Positions 35,445 to 44,503 of a stretch of 64,000 nt of DNA are shown here, in pieces. Position numbers and translations under genes: made by a program. Location: the NCBI RefSeq assembly GCF_039545135.1, contig NZ_BAABRU010000011.1, positions 168,692 through 232,691 on the forward strand, given 5' to 3'. Below the pieces are notes generated by a model. That model saw nothing but the letters and a program-made list of their open reading frames with translations. It did not search any database and had not been told where the DNA came from. Source of the DNA: Herpetosiphon gulosus (GTDB lineage: Bacteria > Chloroflexota > Chloroflexia > Chloroflexales > Herpetosiphonaceae). Position 1 is the stretch's first letter, and the number at the start of each line of letters is the position of its first letter.

Positions 35445-36665
35445 ATGCCGTTTGAGTCGTTTCAAGATCTGATAACAATGCTGGTGGTTATTCTCGTGCT
35501 CCAAGTGAGCTTGGCATTGTTGTTAATTGGCGTGCGCAAATGGCGACCAACGCGCTATCAACGCTATCCGCGCATCAGTCTGCCGCCAACCAACGACGAG
35601 CGCCATCAATTTCAGTTGTATATGTCGGGCGAAGAGCTGTTTCCGGCCATGCTTCAAGCGATTGAATCGGCGCAGCGCTTGATTTTGCTCGAAACCTTTA
35701 TTTTCAAGGGCGATGATTTAGGCCACAAATTTCGCGAAGCTTTATTGCGCAAAGCACGCAATGGCGTGGCCGTCTATGTGATTATCGATGGGTTTGCCAA
35801 CTTGGTGGTTCCGCGCAAATTCAAGAAGTTCCCGCCCGAAATTCAACTGTTGAGCTATCCGGCTTTTCCGCGTTTATCGCAGATTTTCGATATTGGTTCG
35901 TATGCGCGTGACCATCGCAAACTGTTGGTGGTTGATAACGAAGTGGCTTTTATTGGCGGCTACAATTTGGGCGAATTGTATCGTACTGAGTGGCGCGATA
36001 CCCATGTGCAGGTGCGTGGCCCGATTGTCAGCAATTTGGCCGAAATGTTTGCTTCGCAGTGGAACCGCTATCGTCGCCGCCTAACGCGCTTGCACATCGA
36101 CCTCGATTTGGAATGGCAATCGACAGTGCGGGTGCAACGCAACGACGCTGGCCGTTTGGTTTTCCCAATTCGTTCGATGTATCTTGATGCAATTGAACGG
36201 GCTGAACGCTTTGTTTACATCAGCAACGCCTATTTTATTCCTGATCGGGCGATTTTAGAGGCATTAGTAATGACCGCACGGCGCGGGGTTGATGTGCGAA
36301 TTTTGGTTCCAGCTGAATCGAACCATGTGCTAGCCGATTGGCTGGCACGCCATTATTTTGAATTTTGCCTGCGCCATGGGATTAAGATTTTTCTCTATGA
36401 AAATGCCATGATTCACGCCAAAACCGCTACGATCGATGGAATTTGGTCAACGGTTGGCACGGCCAATCTTGATCGGCTGAGTTTAGCGGGCAATCATGAA
36501 ATCAATCTAGAAATTTATAATGCGGCCTTCGCCGAACGAATGCAAGAAATTTTTGCCTGCGATATGGCCAATGCCCGTGAATTAACCTTGGCCGAATGGA
36601 TTAAGCGCCCATGGTATACCAAGGCCGCCGAATTGGTGCTCTCGCCGTTATGGCCAATTTTGTAG
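35445..36665 (+). CDS. Phospholipase D-family protein (cardiolipin synthase-like)
   Basis: 406 residues, GGGAG before ATG 35445. An N-terminal membrane segment ('LITMLVVILVLQVSLALLLIG') is followed by two HKD motifs, 'RDHRKLLVVDNEVAFIGGYN' and 'MIHAKTATIDGIWSTVGTAN'. This is the bacterial Cls arrangement that makes cardiolipin from two phosphatidylglycerols at the membrane, although other phosphatidyltransfers are possible. A small membrane protein gene follows by 13 nt. Confidence 0.93.
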   Translation: MPFESFQDLITMLVVILVLQVSLALLLIGVRKWRPTRYQRYPRISLPPTNDERHQFQLYMSGEELFPAMLQAIESAQRLILLETFIFKGDDLGHKFREALLRKARNGVAVYVIIDGFANLVVPRKFKKFPPEIQLLSYPAFPRLSQIFDIGSYARDHRKLLVVDNEVAFIGGYNLGELYRTEWRDTHVQVRGPIVSNLAEMFASQWNRYRRRLTRLHIDLDLEWQSTVRVQRNDAGRLVFPIRSMYLDAIERAERFVYISNAYFIPDRAILEALVMTARRGVDVRILVPAESNHVLADWLARHYFEFCLRHGIKIFLYENAMIHAKTATIDGIWSTVGTANLDRLSLAGNHEINLEIYNAAFAERMQEIFACDMANARELTLAEWIKRPWYTKAAELVLSPLWPIL

Positions 36666-36678
36666 AAATGGAGCAAGC

Positions 36679-37074
36679 ATGCTCAAACGCAACGAATCTT
36701 TAGCCTTTGGCCGTCCATTTTTGATTACGGTGATTGCGATTGGCTATGTATTAACCGCAATGTTGGAAGTTGCGGTTGCCTTATATGGACGAGTGCCTGC
36801 ATTCCTTGAACAATTTATTTTGTCTGATGATCCGTTTTTGCTGATTGTGACGGCATGTTTTCAAGTAATGATGGGTTTGGCACTATTTCAAGGCTGGCGG
36901 GTGATGTGGTGGGTGGTGATTGGCAGTGCCTATCTTTCAATTGGCAGCTATATTTTGGATGGCTTGTTGGGTGAGCGCTGGGCTTGGGGTGGCATGTTGT
37001 GGAATGTGGTTGTGCTGGCCTATATGAATTCGCGCGATGTGCAGGCCTTTTTTGGGCGTGAAGTCTATTATTGA
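36679..37074 (+). CDS. Small integral membrane protein
   Basis: 131 residues with about four membrane segments (about residues 11-33, 45-63 and 72-92, 100-115). GGAG lies before the ATG. Probably co-transcribed with the cardiolipin synthase-like gene. No family is recognised. It overlaps the convergent ATPase gene by 7 bp at its 3' end. Confidence 0.75.
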   Translation: MLKRNESLAFGRPFLITVIAIGYVLTAMLEVAVALYGRVPAFLEQFILSDDPFLLIVTACFQVMMGLALFQGWRVMWWVVIGSAYLSIGSYILDGLLGERWAWGGMLWNVVVLAYMNSRDVQAFFGREVYY

Positions 37075-38099
37075 GTTTGCAAGGCTTGAGTGATCAAGTG
37101 CTCATCAGTTTCATGCTGCTGCAAAAAATCACTCAAATGTGGGCTTTGTCGCCAGCGCAAGGCCATGGGCGCGACCGCTTTGATATCGTTGGGGGTGGCA
37201 CGAACGCGATCATCAGCCGCCGCCCGCGCCCGCGCCGCCTCAAGCAACACAATTTCGGCACGATGCGAAGGGATTGCCAATTGGGTGATGACCTGCATGG
37301 CATAGCGTTCGGCAGTTTTGGTCAAGTGAACTTTGGGCAAGAGTTCGCGAGCTTTGAGCACATCGAGGCGTAATTGGGTGGTAGCTTGGGCGTAGGCCAT
37401 GCGAAAGGCTGTACGATCTTGGCGAAAAGCGATCGCACGACGATAAATTTCCAAGCGTTCGCGGGCATTTGGCAGTGGCCCAACCCAAACCCGCAAACCC
37501 AGCCGATCCAAAATTTGCGGGCGCAGCCGACCCTCTTCCGGATTCATCGAGCCAATCAAAATCAAGCGACTTTGATAAAGCTTGACCATTGCCCCACGCC
37601 GCACGAAGGTTTGGCCTTGGGCGGCTGCGTCGAGAATTGCATCAACAACGGCGTGATCAAGCAAATTAATCTCATCAACATACAGCAAATTATGATTTGC
37701 CCGCGCCAAAACCCCTTCTTCGAGCACTACCCGCTGTTGTTCGATTGCAACCCGTTCGTTTAAACCACCAACCACATCCTCTAGCCGAGCGTTGAGGGGC
37801 AGCTCGATCAAGCGCATCAGATCATCTTTGAGCCGTGACTCGCCCCGCGCCAAAAAATCAAGGCAGGTTGGACAAAGATCGCTCTCGTCATCAGGGGGGC
37901 AATTATTCTCGCAGCGCGAACGTTTGACCAAGGGCATAATATCAAGCAAGCCACGCACGGCGGTGGTTTTGCCTACACCGTAGGGGCCACTTAACAAAAC
38001 CCCACCCACCGCTGGATTGACCAAGGCCAAGGTGAGCGCCGTTTTAAGCTCACGCTGGCCGACAATTCCGAGCAGTGGATAGGGCAATAGCTCATTCAT
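37068..38099 (-). CDS. Magnesium-chelatase-like AAA+ ATPase (BchI/ChlI family)
   Basis: 343 residues. Walker A 'LLSGPYGVGKTTAVRGL' and Walker B 'NLLYVDEINLLDHAVVDA', the insert 'SMNPEEGRLRPQILDRLGL' and 'RAAADDRVRATPNDIKAVAPMALRWR' place it in the BchI group. It has a Cys-rich insert 'CENNCPPDDESDLCPTC' that may bind a metal, as in some members. No bchD/bchH partners are adjacent, so it may drive another remodelling task, perhaps cobalt or metal-centre assembly. Third gene of a hydrolase-csoR-ATPase operon. Confidence 0.88.
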   Translation of the reverse strand: MNELLPYPLLGIVGQRELKTALTLALVNPAVGGVLLSGPYGVGKTTAVRGLLDIMPLVKRSRCENNCPPDDESDLCPTCLDFLARGESRLKDDLMRLIELPLNARLEDVVGGLNERVAIEQQRVVLEEGVLARANHNLLYVDEINLLDHAVVDAILDAAAQGQTFVRRGAMVKLYQSRLILIGSMNPEEGRLRPQILDRLGLRVWVGPLPNARERLEIYRRAIAFRQDRTAFRMAYAQATTQLRLDVLKARELLPKVHLTKTAERYAMQVITQLAIPSHRAEIVLLEAARARAAADDRVRATPNDIKAVAPMALRWRQSPHLSDFLQQHETDEHLITQALQTQ

Positions 38100-38107
38100 G
38101 GGGCGCT

Positions 38108-38395
38108 TTATTTCTCGCTAACGCTGCGGGTAGCCGCAAAAATTTCGAGAATCTCAGTGATGGCCTGTTCGCGTTCGCCCTCGTTGGGTGAGCGAATTGC
38201 ATTCGTCACGCAAGTTGAGAGATGGCGTTCGAGCACCAAGGCATCGACTTTTTCGAGGGCACGTCGGATAGCCAATGTTTGGCGCAGCACGTCAATACAA
38301 TAGGCATCCTCTTCAAGCATGCGTTGAACGCCACGCACATGGCCTTCGATGCTTTTGAGTCGTCGCACTAATGCTTCAGTTTGTTCATCGATCAT
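38108..38395 (-). CDS. csoR: Metal-sensing transcriptional repressor, CsoR family
   Basis: 95 residues. The Cu(I)-type ligand set Cys33 ('AYCID'), His58 and Cys62 ('ERHLSTCV') is intact, so it should release DNA on copper or a related thiophilic metal. DUF156 helices 'RLKSIEGHVRGVQRMLEED' confirm the family. It lies between an alpha/beta hydrolase and an ATPase, with no copper exporter or chaperone gene nearby, which is unusual. Confidence 0.92.
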   Translation of the reverse strand: MIDEQTEALVRRLKSIEGHVRGVQRMLEEDAYCIDVLRQTLAIRRALEKVDALVLERHLSTCVTNAIRSPNEGEREQAITEILEIFAATRSVSEK

Positions 38396-38407
38396 GAACT
38401 AGCCCTA

Positions 38408-39229
38408 CTACGCCGCTTCTGCCGCAGCTCGCGCTTCGTTGACTGGCCGCTTTAAGAAGGCGTGAAGCACCTTGTTAAATTGAGCTGGCTCGTCGAGGAA
38501 CGGAAAGTGGCGACTTTCAGGCATCACAAACACCTGAGTATTGGCCATATCGCGCTGCAAGAAAATATCGGCCTGATTGGGATTAACAATATCGTCGCGA
38601 GCACCATGAATAACGAGGGTTGGAATCGTCAATTGTTCAAGTTCAGGCCGTAAATCGGTGCGCATCATTGAGCCAACTGCGCGGCGCAAACTCTCTTCGG
38701 TGGGCTTGACACTATCGTCGAGAATTTCGCCATAGGCCGTATCGTTGACATTGCCTAAGAACCAGCGAAACAAAAACTTGGTGACGACTGGCACTCGCGC
38801 CATAGCTCGCGAAACATACTGATTATCGGTGAGTTTGAGCAAGCCTGAAAGCGATGTACCAACGATCGGAGCACCAATCGCCGCAACTCGGCTAATCCGA
38901 TTGGGGTGGCGGATTGCAGTTTTGAGCGCGACCATGCCGCCCATGGAGTGGCCGACCAGCGGAACCTTATCGATGCCCATCGCATCGAGAAATCGAATCA
39001 CTTGATCAGAGAAATTGGTAATGCTAATGCTCTTGGCAGTACTCGTTTTATCTGAATCACCAAAACCCCAAAAATCGAACGAATATGTGCGGAAATCTTT
39101 GGAAACGAATTCCATCGTCGGCATCCAGTATCGCCACGAACCGAGCCAGCCGTGGAGAAATAGGACTGGACGACCACGCCCAAAGGTCTCGTAATGCACA
39201 ACTTGGTCATCAATGACGATTACGCTCAT
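38408..39229 (-). CDS. Alpha/beta hydrolase
   Basis: 273 residues from ATG 39229, where the family N-terminus 'VVHYETFGRGRPVLFLHGWLGSW' begins a few residues in; the longer frame to 39265 has no site. Nucleophile elbow 'LVGHSMGGMVAL', then Asp in 'IHGARDDIVNP' and His in 'PESRHFPFLDEP' complete the triad. An active esterase or lactonase-type enzyme of unknown substrate. First gene of a three-gene minus-strand operon. Confidence 0.92.
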   Translation of the reverse strand: MSVIVIDDQVVHYETFGRGRPVLFLHGWLGSWRYWMPTMEFVSKDFRTYSFDFWGFGDSDKTSTAKSISITNFSDQVIRFLDAMGIDKVPLVGHSMGGMVALKTAIRHPNRISRVAAIGAPIVGTSLSGLLKLTDNQYVSRAMARVPVVTKFLFRWFLGNVNDTAYGEILDDSVKPTEESLRRAVGSMMRTDLRPELEQLTIPTLVIHGARDDIVNPNQADIFLQRDMANTQVFVMPESRHFPFLDEPAQFNKVLHAFLKRPVNEARAAAEAA

Positions 39230-39471
39230 GGTGATGCTCTCACGTTGCAGACTGCTGTCAACCAAACTATACCATACCGCCTAAAGCTCGGCAACGCAGG
39301 ATTGCCAGCAACAATCGGTTCACGGTTGAGTGGTCGCTGTAGTGTACCCGTGATAGCACGTTTATGTCAATTCTCAAAAGTAGGATCTACAAGGGGGACT
39401 TCTGGGTCAATTGTAGGTTGGGCTTGTCGGGTAAAATGGCAGTCTGTGGTATTTCCCAAGAGGTGAGTTGG

Positions 39472-40074
39472 ATGCCAGATTTTCGTGCTCAGATTCAGCA
39501 ATATATTCGTGAACACGCTTTGCCAATCGATAAATATAGTCATCAGCCACGTTTGTATCAATTAATTTTAGCTATCGGCCAAGGCTTGAGCTATGATGAT
39601 GATGTGGTCTACGCCGCTGCTTGGTTGCACGACTTGGGCGTGTTTATCGGCCATCGTCCAAGTGATCTTGCCGCATTGGCGGCTTGGGATAATGTGGCCT
39701 ATGCCTTGGAAAAGGTTCCGGCTTTATTGCAGCAATGGCAGTTTCCGCTTGAAAAAATTAAGGCAGTGTTGACAGCGATTGCCCAACATAGCCCGCAGCA
39801 AACGCCAACGAGTATTGAAGCAAGTTTGTTGCGCGATGCTGATATATTGGAGCAACTAGGGGCGGTAGCAATCTTGCGAATTGTCAGCAAAGTTGGGCGA
39901 GATACGCGTTATCAAACCTTTGATCAAGCTTTGGCGACGTTAGAACATAATGTGATGCAGTTGCCGAGCCAACTGCATTTGGCCAATTCGCAACAACTGG
40001 CTCAAGCGCGAATTGCGGTGTTGCAGCAATTTATTACGGCTGCCCAAGCCGAATCGCAAGGGCAGCCGTGGTGA
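39472..40074 (+). CDS. HD-domain phosphohydrolase
   Basis: 200 residues from ATG 39472 (AGAGGTGA just upstream). 'AAWLHDLGVFIGHR' is the HD motif, 'AIAQHSPQQ' supplies the next His, and 'LLRDADILEQLGA' the last Asp. Matches small YfbR/YedJ-like HD enzymes. The ligand is unknown. Its stop is separated by one base from the stop of the convergent anti-sigma gene. Confidence 0.9.
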   Translation: MPDFRAQIQQYIREHALPIDKYSHQPRLYQLILAIGQGLSYDDDVVYAAAWLHDLGVFIGHRPSDLAALAAWDNVAYALEKVPALLQQWQFPLEKIKAVLTAIAQHSPQQTPTSIEASLLRDADILEQLGAVAILRIVSKVGRDTRYQTFDQALATLEHNVMQLPSQLHLANSQQLAQARIAVLQQFITAAQAESQGQPW

Positions 40075-40075
40075 T

Positions 40076-40945
40076 TTAGGGCTGTTTGAAGTTTTTGAGC
40101 CAGTAGACCATAGCGGCGGCCAAGCCAACGCCTAGCACTAAGGCGATGCTAAACCAGAGTAACAATGATGGTTCAGGCTCTGCAATCGTAACTGACACAG
40201 GCTGAACTACTGGCGGCTGCTTAAGCTCTGGCTGCTCCAAATCGAGCGTATCGGGTGATGACGTATCGTTTTGCTCAAGCAGCGGGTTATTCAAGGGACT
40301 GCCAGCCATAGCGGTGGCTTGCTCAGCGCTCATGCGGGCCATATCAGCAGTATCGCTGATTGGGATTGAGCTATAGGCCATGGGCGTTGGATAACCCTCA
40401 ATCATCGCTGGGGCTGCACCACCAACCATTGGATGCATGCGTGCCATATCTTCGGCATCTGCGGTGGTTGGCTGATCTGGATCGGCTGGGCCGCTATCGC
40501 TCCCCGCGCCCATGGGCGGAGCTTCCGCAGTTATAGCATCGTTTTCAGTTGCCATGTGTTCTGATACACCATTGGCGGCTTGCGGATTTATGCTGTCGGC
40601 TACTGGAGCCATGGTCATCGATTGCTCGGTTTGATTCGTCAGTTGTAAACCAACCGTGAGCATTAAGGCAAATGCCCCAACCACACCGACCCAACGCATC
40701 CAACCGCCGAGCCAGAAGCTGCGTTTGGGGGCATGAATTGCTGGATCGAGGGTAAAGCTACGGGGTGGACGCACAGGCGGGAGTTCTTGCAACAACGCCT
40801 GGATCGAGCGCAACTCGTCAAATTCCGCAGCTAAACCATGGTCGTACTCAAGCTGTTGATCCAGTTGAGCTTGCTCGGCGGCGCTAAGCTGACCATCAAG
40901 GGCTGCCGAAAGAAGTTCTTGTTGTTGTTCAGATATTGGTGTCAT
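40076..40945 (-). CDS. Anti-sigma factor, two-pass membrane protein
   Basis: 289 residues. 'EQQQELLSAALDGQLSAAEQAQLDQQLEYD' over residues 6-35 (key part: 'SAALDGQLSAAE') resembles the RseA-type sigma-binding N-terminus, without zinc ligands. Membrane segments are near residues 85-105 ('WVGVVGAFALMLTVGLQ') and 260-283; between them is a Pro/Asp/Ala-rich stretch outside the membrane. It lies 30 nt downstream of the sigma gene, the normal arrangement for a sigma/anti-sigma pair. Confidence 0.82.
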   Translation of the reverse strand: MTPISEQQQELLSAALDGQLSAAEQAQLDQQLEYDHGLAAEFDELRSIQALLQELPPVRPPRSFTLDPAIHAPKRSFWLGGWMRWVGVVGAFALMLTVGLQLTNQTEQSMTMAPVADSINPQAANGVSEHMATENDAITAEAPPMGAGSDSGPADPDQPTTADAEDMARMHPMVGGAAPAMIEGYPTPMAYSSIPISDTADMARMSAEQATAMAGSPLNNPLLEQNDTSSPDTLDLEQPELKQPPVVQPVSVTIAEPEPSLLLWFSIALVLGVGLAAAMVYWLKNFKQP

Positions 40946-40975
40946 TGCATACCCACTTGTGTAGTCATATCACGC

Positions 40976-41563
40976 TTAACGTTCGGCAGTTGGCAAAAGT
41001 TCCCGACTTTTAAGATAATCGCGTAACTTTGCCCGTGCGCGACTGAGCCGCGATTTGACCGTCCCCAGTTGGGTATCAGTAGCCGCCGCGATTTCTTCGT
41101 AGGCAAAGCCTTGAATATCACACATAATTAATACTGCGCGTTGATCTTCGGGCAAGGTTGCCAAGCCTGCTTGAATCGCTGCCTGTAACTCGCGATTGAT
41201 CATATGCTGATCGAGCGGCAACGATTGATCCTCGAATTGCTCGCCTGGGCTATCATCATCGCCAGCTAACAATTGATCCATCGAGGTGGTACGGCGGCGT
41301 TTTTGCGCTCGTAGCACATCGTAGCATGCATTGGTGGCGATGCGCAGCAGCCAAGCGGCAAACGAGCCTTCGCGAAAACGCTTGATCGCCTTAAATGCTG
41401 AGATAAAGGTATCTTGCGCCACATCGGCAGCGCTATCGCTATCGCCAAGCATTCGATATGCCAAACCATAGACTCGCCCTTCGTACATGCGCACTAATTG
41501 ATTAAAGGCTTCAACGTCGCCATCCTTGGCGGCGCTAACCCATTGTCGTTCTGCATCGGTCAT
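40976..41563 (-). CDS. ECF-type RNA polymerase sigma factor
   Basis: 195 residues from ATG 41563, preceded by GGGGA at a distance of nine nt; in-frame ATGs at 41572 and 41620 would add unlikely residues. Region 2 is 'FNQLVRMYEGRVYGLAYRML' followed by 'DSAADVAQDTFISAF'; region 4 is 'LPEDQRAVLIMCDIQGFAYEEIA' and 'TVKSRLSRARAKLRDYL'. It should respond to envelope stress through the anti-sigma factor encoded next to it, on the same strand. Confidence 0.95.
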   Translation of the reverse strand: MTDAERQWVSAAKDGDVEAFNQLVRMYEGRVYGLAYRMLGDSDSAADVAQDTFISAFKAIKRFREGSFAAWLLRIATNACYDVLRAQKRRRTTSMDQLLAGDDDSPGEQFEDQSLPLDQHMINRELQAAIQAGLATLPEDQRAVLIMCDIQGFAYEEIAAATDTQLGTVKSRLSRARAKLRDYLKSRELLPTAER

Positions 41564-41647
41564 GCAGGCCATTCCCCCACACCCATAACGGGTTCTGCTC
41601 CAAAAGGTGGTCGGAAGCAATAGCCCATATCATAGCATATCAACCGC

Positions 41648-42550
41648 TCATTCGTTAGTATCAGGCCCCAAGGGTTTGCGCAACAGGTCAAGGAATAACT
41701 GGGCGGCGTTGGTAATATGGCGGTCGCGATGATGCACGACGTTATAAACGCGGCGGGTTGGCACATTGGCTAAATGAATTTGGCGCAAACGGCCAGCCGC
41801 TACTTCGCGCCGCACGGCCATGGCTGGCACTAAGGCGATGCCCAAGCCAACCTCAACCGAACGTTTGATCGCCTCTAAATTGCCTAGCACAATTGGTTGT
41901 TTGGGGCGAATTTGCTGGGCGTTGAGCAATTCACTGACGCTGGCTTGCAAGGCTGAACCTTCCTCGCGTAAGAGCATGCGTCGCCCGTGTAAGGCCTCGA
42001 TATTAATCTGTTTCAAGCGTGCCCATGGGTCATCAGGGCTGACAATCACGACCAATTCAGTCGTCAAAAACGGCATAATGATCAATTGGGTATGCACAAT
42101 TGGCGAGCCAACCAAGGCCAATTCAAACTCGCCTGAAATGACTTGAGCTAGCAATTGTTCAGTGTTGCCAGTGCCAATATGTACCACAAACTCAGGGTGT
42201 TCCCAGTTGAAACGTTGCAGCAAATCGGGCAGGGCATAGGTTGCCAAGGTATTGCCAACGCCCAACAGTAAGGTGCGTTCGCTTTGACCAGCGGCGGCTC
42301 GCACCGCTTGCTCGGCAATCCGTTCGAGGGCAATCATTTGCTCGGCATGCGGCAAGAGCGCTCGCCCAGCCGCTGTTAGCTCGATTCCTCGGCTTAGCCG
42401 CTCGAACAAACTAACGCCTAATTCGCGCTCAAGGGTCTGAATTTGCTGGCTCACGGTCGGTTGAGTTAGATCAAGTTGCTCGGCAGCCCGGGTAAAATTG
42501 CGACTTTGAGCTGCTGCCACAAACATCCGTAATTTTTGTAAATCCAACAT
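41648..42550 (-). CDS. LysR-family transcriptional regulator
   Basis: 300 residues from ATG 42550. The winged-helix start 'LQKLRMFVAAAQSRNFTRAAEQLDLTQPTVSQQIQTLERELG' spans residues 4-46 (key part 'NFTRAAEQLDLTQPTVSQQI'); the C-terminal effector domain begins at 'LLLGVGNTLATYALPDLL'. It is not next to an obvious target; the neighbours are the sigma factor and a pseudokinase gene. The ribosome site is weak (GAGAA). Confidence 0.93.
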   Translation of the reverse strand: MLDLQKLRMFVAAAQSRNFTRAAEQLDLTQPTVSQQIQTLERELGVSLFERLSRGIELTAAGRALLPHAEQMIALERIAEQAVRAAAGQSERTLLLGVGNTLATYALPDLLQRFNWEHPEFVVHIGTGNTEQLLAQVISGEFELALVGSPIVHTQLIIMPFLTTELVVIVSPDDPWARLKQINIEALHGRRMLLREEGSALQASVSELLNAQQIRPKQPIVLGNLEAIKRSVEVGLGIALVPAMAVRREVAAGRLRQIHLANVPTRRVYNVVHHRDRHITNAAQLFLDLLRKPLGPDTNE

Positions 42551-42605
42551 ACGTGTTCTCGCTGTGGTGATTGTGGCCTGCACTGTAGCATAAGTTTAAG
42601 CCGAT

Positions 42606-42637
42606 CAAAAATCGCAGCACCTTAACGATGCTGCGAT
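42606..42637 (-). terminator. Minus-strand terminator after the pseudokinase-vWA gene
   Basis: ATCGCAGCA (42611-42619) pairs perfectly with TGCTGCGAT (42629-42637), loop 9 nt, and on the minus strand it is followed by TTTTT. It ends the gene at 42662-44401. Confidence 0.82.
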
Positions 42638-42661
42638 AGACACTTGATTGGTGATCAACAA

Positions 42662-44401
42662 TTAGGGATGAATGTACTTGCGTTCTTTGGTGACTAAGCG
42701 GCCATCGCCAGCGTTGACCTCGACCTTGAGCATAATTTCGTCGCCAGTGTTATAGCTGTCAGGAATGTTGAAACTGGCGCGATATTGGCCCGAAACTTCT
42801 TCGGCGACTTCGCCATAAAAACTGCTAAGTTGCTCTTTTGAAGGGGTTTGGTAGATCATGGCTTTGGTATCGCGCTGCAAATCCTCCAACAATTTACCAT
42901 CAAATTCAGGGCTGGTTAGGCCGATGATGTAGGTTGGAATTTTGGCTTTATTGGCTTTGGTCACGATGCTGTCGTAATTATCGCCTTTGCTGGCAGTATC
43001 AGCGCCATCAGAAATCAAGACGATGAAGGTTTGGCCTTTGGCACGGCGCAATTGGGTATAGCTGATCGCCAATGCATCGTAGATCGCGGTTTGGCCTTCG
43101 GGTTTAAGCTCGGTGATACTTTGGCGCACTGCTTCAATATCATCAGTTAGTGAATGGTCAACCGTCACCAACGTACCAAAGTGAATCAAGCCAACATTGG
43201 CGTTTGAGGGCAGATGATCGAGAAAATCGAGGGCCGCAATTTTAGCTGCATCAAGGCCGCCATCGGTTAAACCCTCTTTGCTTGGCCCCATACTCCCGCT
43301 GGTATCCATGACCAACATAATATTAAGCGGATCTTTGACCCGTGAGAGATTGACCCATGAAAAGCCTTCGATCGGATTATCATTTTGAAAGACACTCACA
43401 TTTTGGCGTGGTACATCGGTTATGACACCAGTTGGGCGCATGACGCTCAAGTACATATCAATTTCAGGGAAGCGGGTATCGTCAATCCGATTAATTTCAA
43501 CCCCATCGATATCTTCTAGCTGCATCAAACCATTGCTCGTATTGCCTTGGTTAAAATCGGTAGTTTCGCCATTGGCTTCGGCTGTTCCAAACGAGGTATT
43601 TGGTACGGTATCGCGGCGCGACAAAGCATAGATTACCAACCACATAATTGCTGCGGTTGCGATTGCGCCCGCCAGCCACTTCAAGTGGGAAGGCTTCTTT
43701 TTGGCAACTGGGGTAACTTTGCCCGATAACCAATCTTGGATTTGCTGACCAAGGTCTTGGGCGCTTGGGCGTTGGCTGGGGTTAGCGGCAGTAGCTCGTT
43801 GCAAAATGCTGCGTAGCGTGCCATCAATTGCTGGTAGCATTGCCAAAGGGTTGCCTTGTGGGGCAAATTGACCACTAAGCATCCACGCGATCAATGCTCC
43901 GATGTAGTAGATATCGCATTGAGGGCTGGGCTGTTCGTTGACTGGCAAGAGTTGGGCTGGAATTGGCCCAGCCTTTTGACCAGCACTGGGATCAATTTTT
44001 GGCACGATTGTGCCTTGTGAACCAAGATCAAGCAGGCTTGGCCCATACAGATTGCTGGCAGTGAGCGCGGTGCGTTGGCGATGATTGAATTCAGCAGTTT
44101 CAATTAAGCCTAAGGCATATTGGGCCGCAACCTGCGCTGGCAAACTTCCGGCTGTATCCAATAGTTGTTGGAGCGTCAACGACTGCACATCTAAAATTGC
44201 TACTTCGCTACCAGCTTGGTCGGCAATCTGGACGACCATTTGTTGTTTGCGCAAGGCATCAGGAATGCGGCTTTCCCACCAAACGAGGTGCGGAATGCCC
44301 GATTTTTTGGCCATAAAAAAACGACGATGGGTCGATTGCTTGCCACAAGGGCCAATCATTTCAAATGGCACAGGCAGCGATGGGTAGGTTAACGTAGACA
44401 T
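42662..44401 (-). CDS. Membrane protein with degenerate protein-kinase domain and extracellular vWA domain
   Basis: 579 residues. Residues 10-230 align with bacterial Ser/Thr kinases only in outline: 'CDIYYIGALIAWMLSGQFAP' matches the 'SDIYALG' helix and 'ATAANPSQRPSAQDL' the last lobe, but the HRD and DFG motifs and the N-lobe Lys are not there. One membrane segment follows ('WLAGAIATAAIMWLVIYAL'), then a von Willebrand A domain with an intact MIDAS 'LVMDTSGSMGPS' and 'ISDGADTAS'. It is probably a non-enzymatic adaptor linking cytoplasmic signals to a surface metal-dependent ligand. Confidence 0.85.
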   Translation of the reverse strand: MSTLTYPSLPVPFEMIGPCGKQSTHRRFFMAKKSGIPHLVWWESRIPDALRKQQMVVQIADQAGSEVAILDVQSLTLQQLLDTAGSLPAQVAAQYALGLIETAEFNHRQRTALTASNLYGPSLLDLGSQGTIVPKIDPSAGQKAGPIPAQLLPVNEQPSPQCDIYYIGALIAWMLSGQFAPQGNPLAMLPAIDGTLRSILQRATAANPSQRPSAQDLGQQIQDWLSGKVTPVAKKKPSHLKWLAGAIATAAIMWLVIYALSRRDTVPNTSFGTAEANGETTDFNQGNTSNGLMQLEDIDGVEINRIDDTRFPEIDMYLSVMRPTGVITDVPRQNVSVFQNDNPIEGFSWVNLSRVKDPLNIMLVMDTSGSMGPSKEGLTDGGLDAAKIAALDFLDHLPSNANVGLIHFGTLVTVDHSLTDDIEAVRQSITELKPEGQTAIYDALAISYTQLRRAKGQTFIVLISDGADTASKGDNYDSIVTKANKAKIPTYIIGLTSPEFDGKLLEDLQRDTKAMIYQTPSKEQLSSFYGEVAEEVSGQYRASFNIPDSYNTGDEIMLKVEVNAGDGRLVTKERKYIHP

Positions 44402-44503
44402 TGCCTCTACACTTTCTACATTTATTTCGTATCAGGGGAGATTTTTTCTCAAAGGCGATTATATCATGCTATGCAAGCCCCCTAGCTATGCGATAATACT
44501 GCC

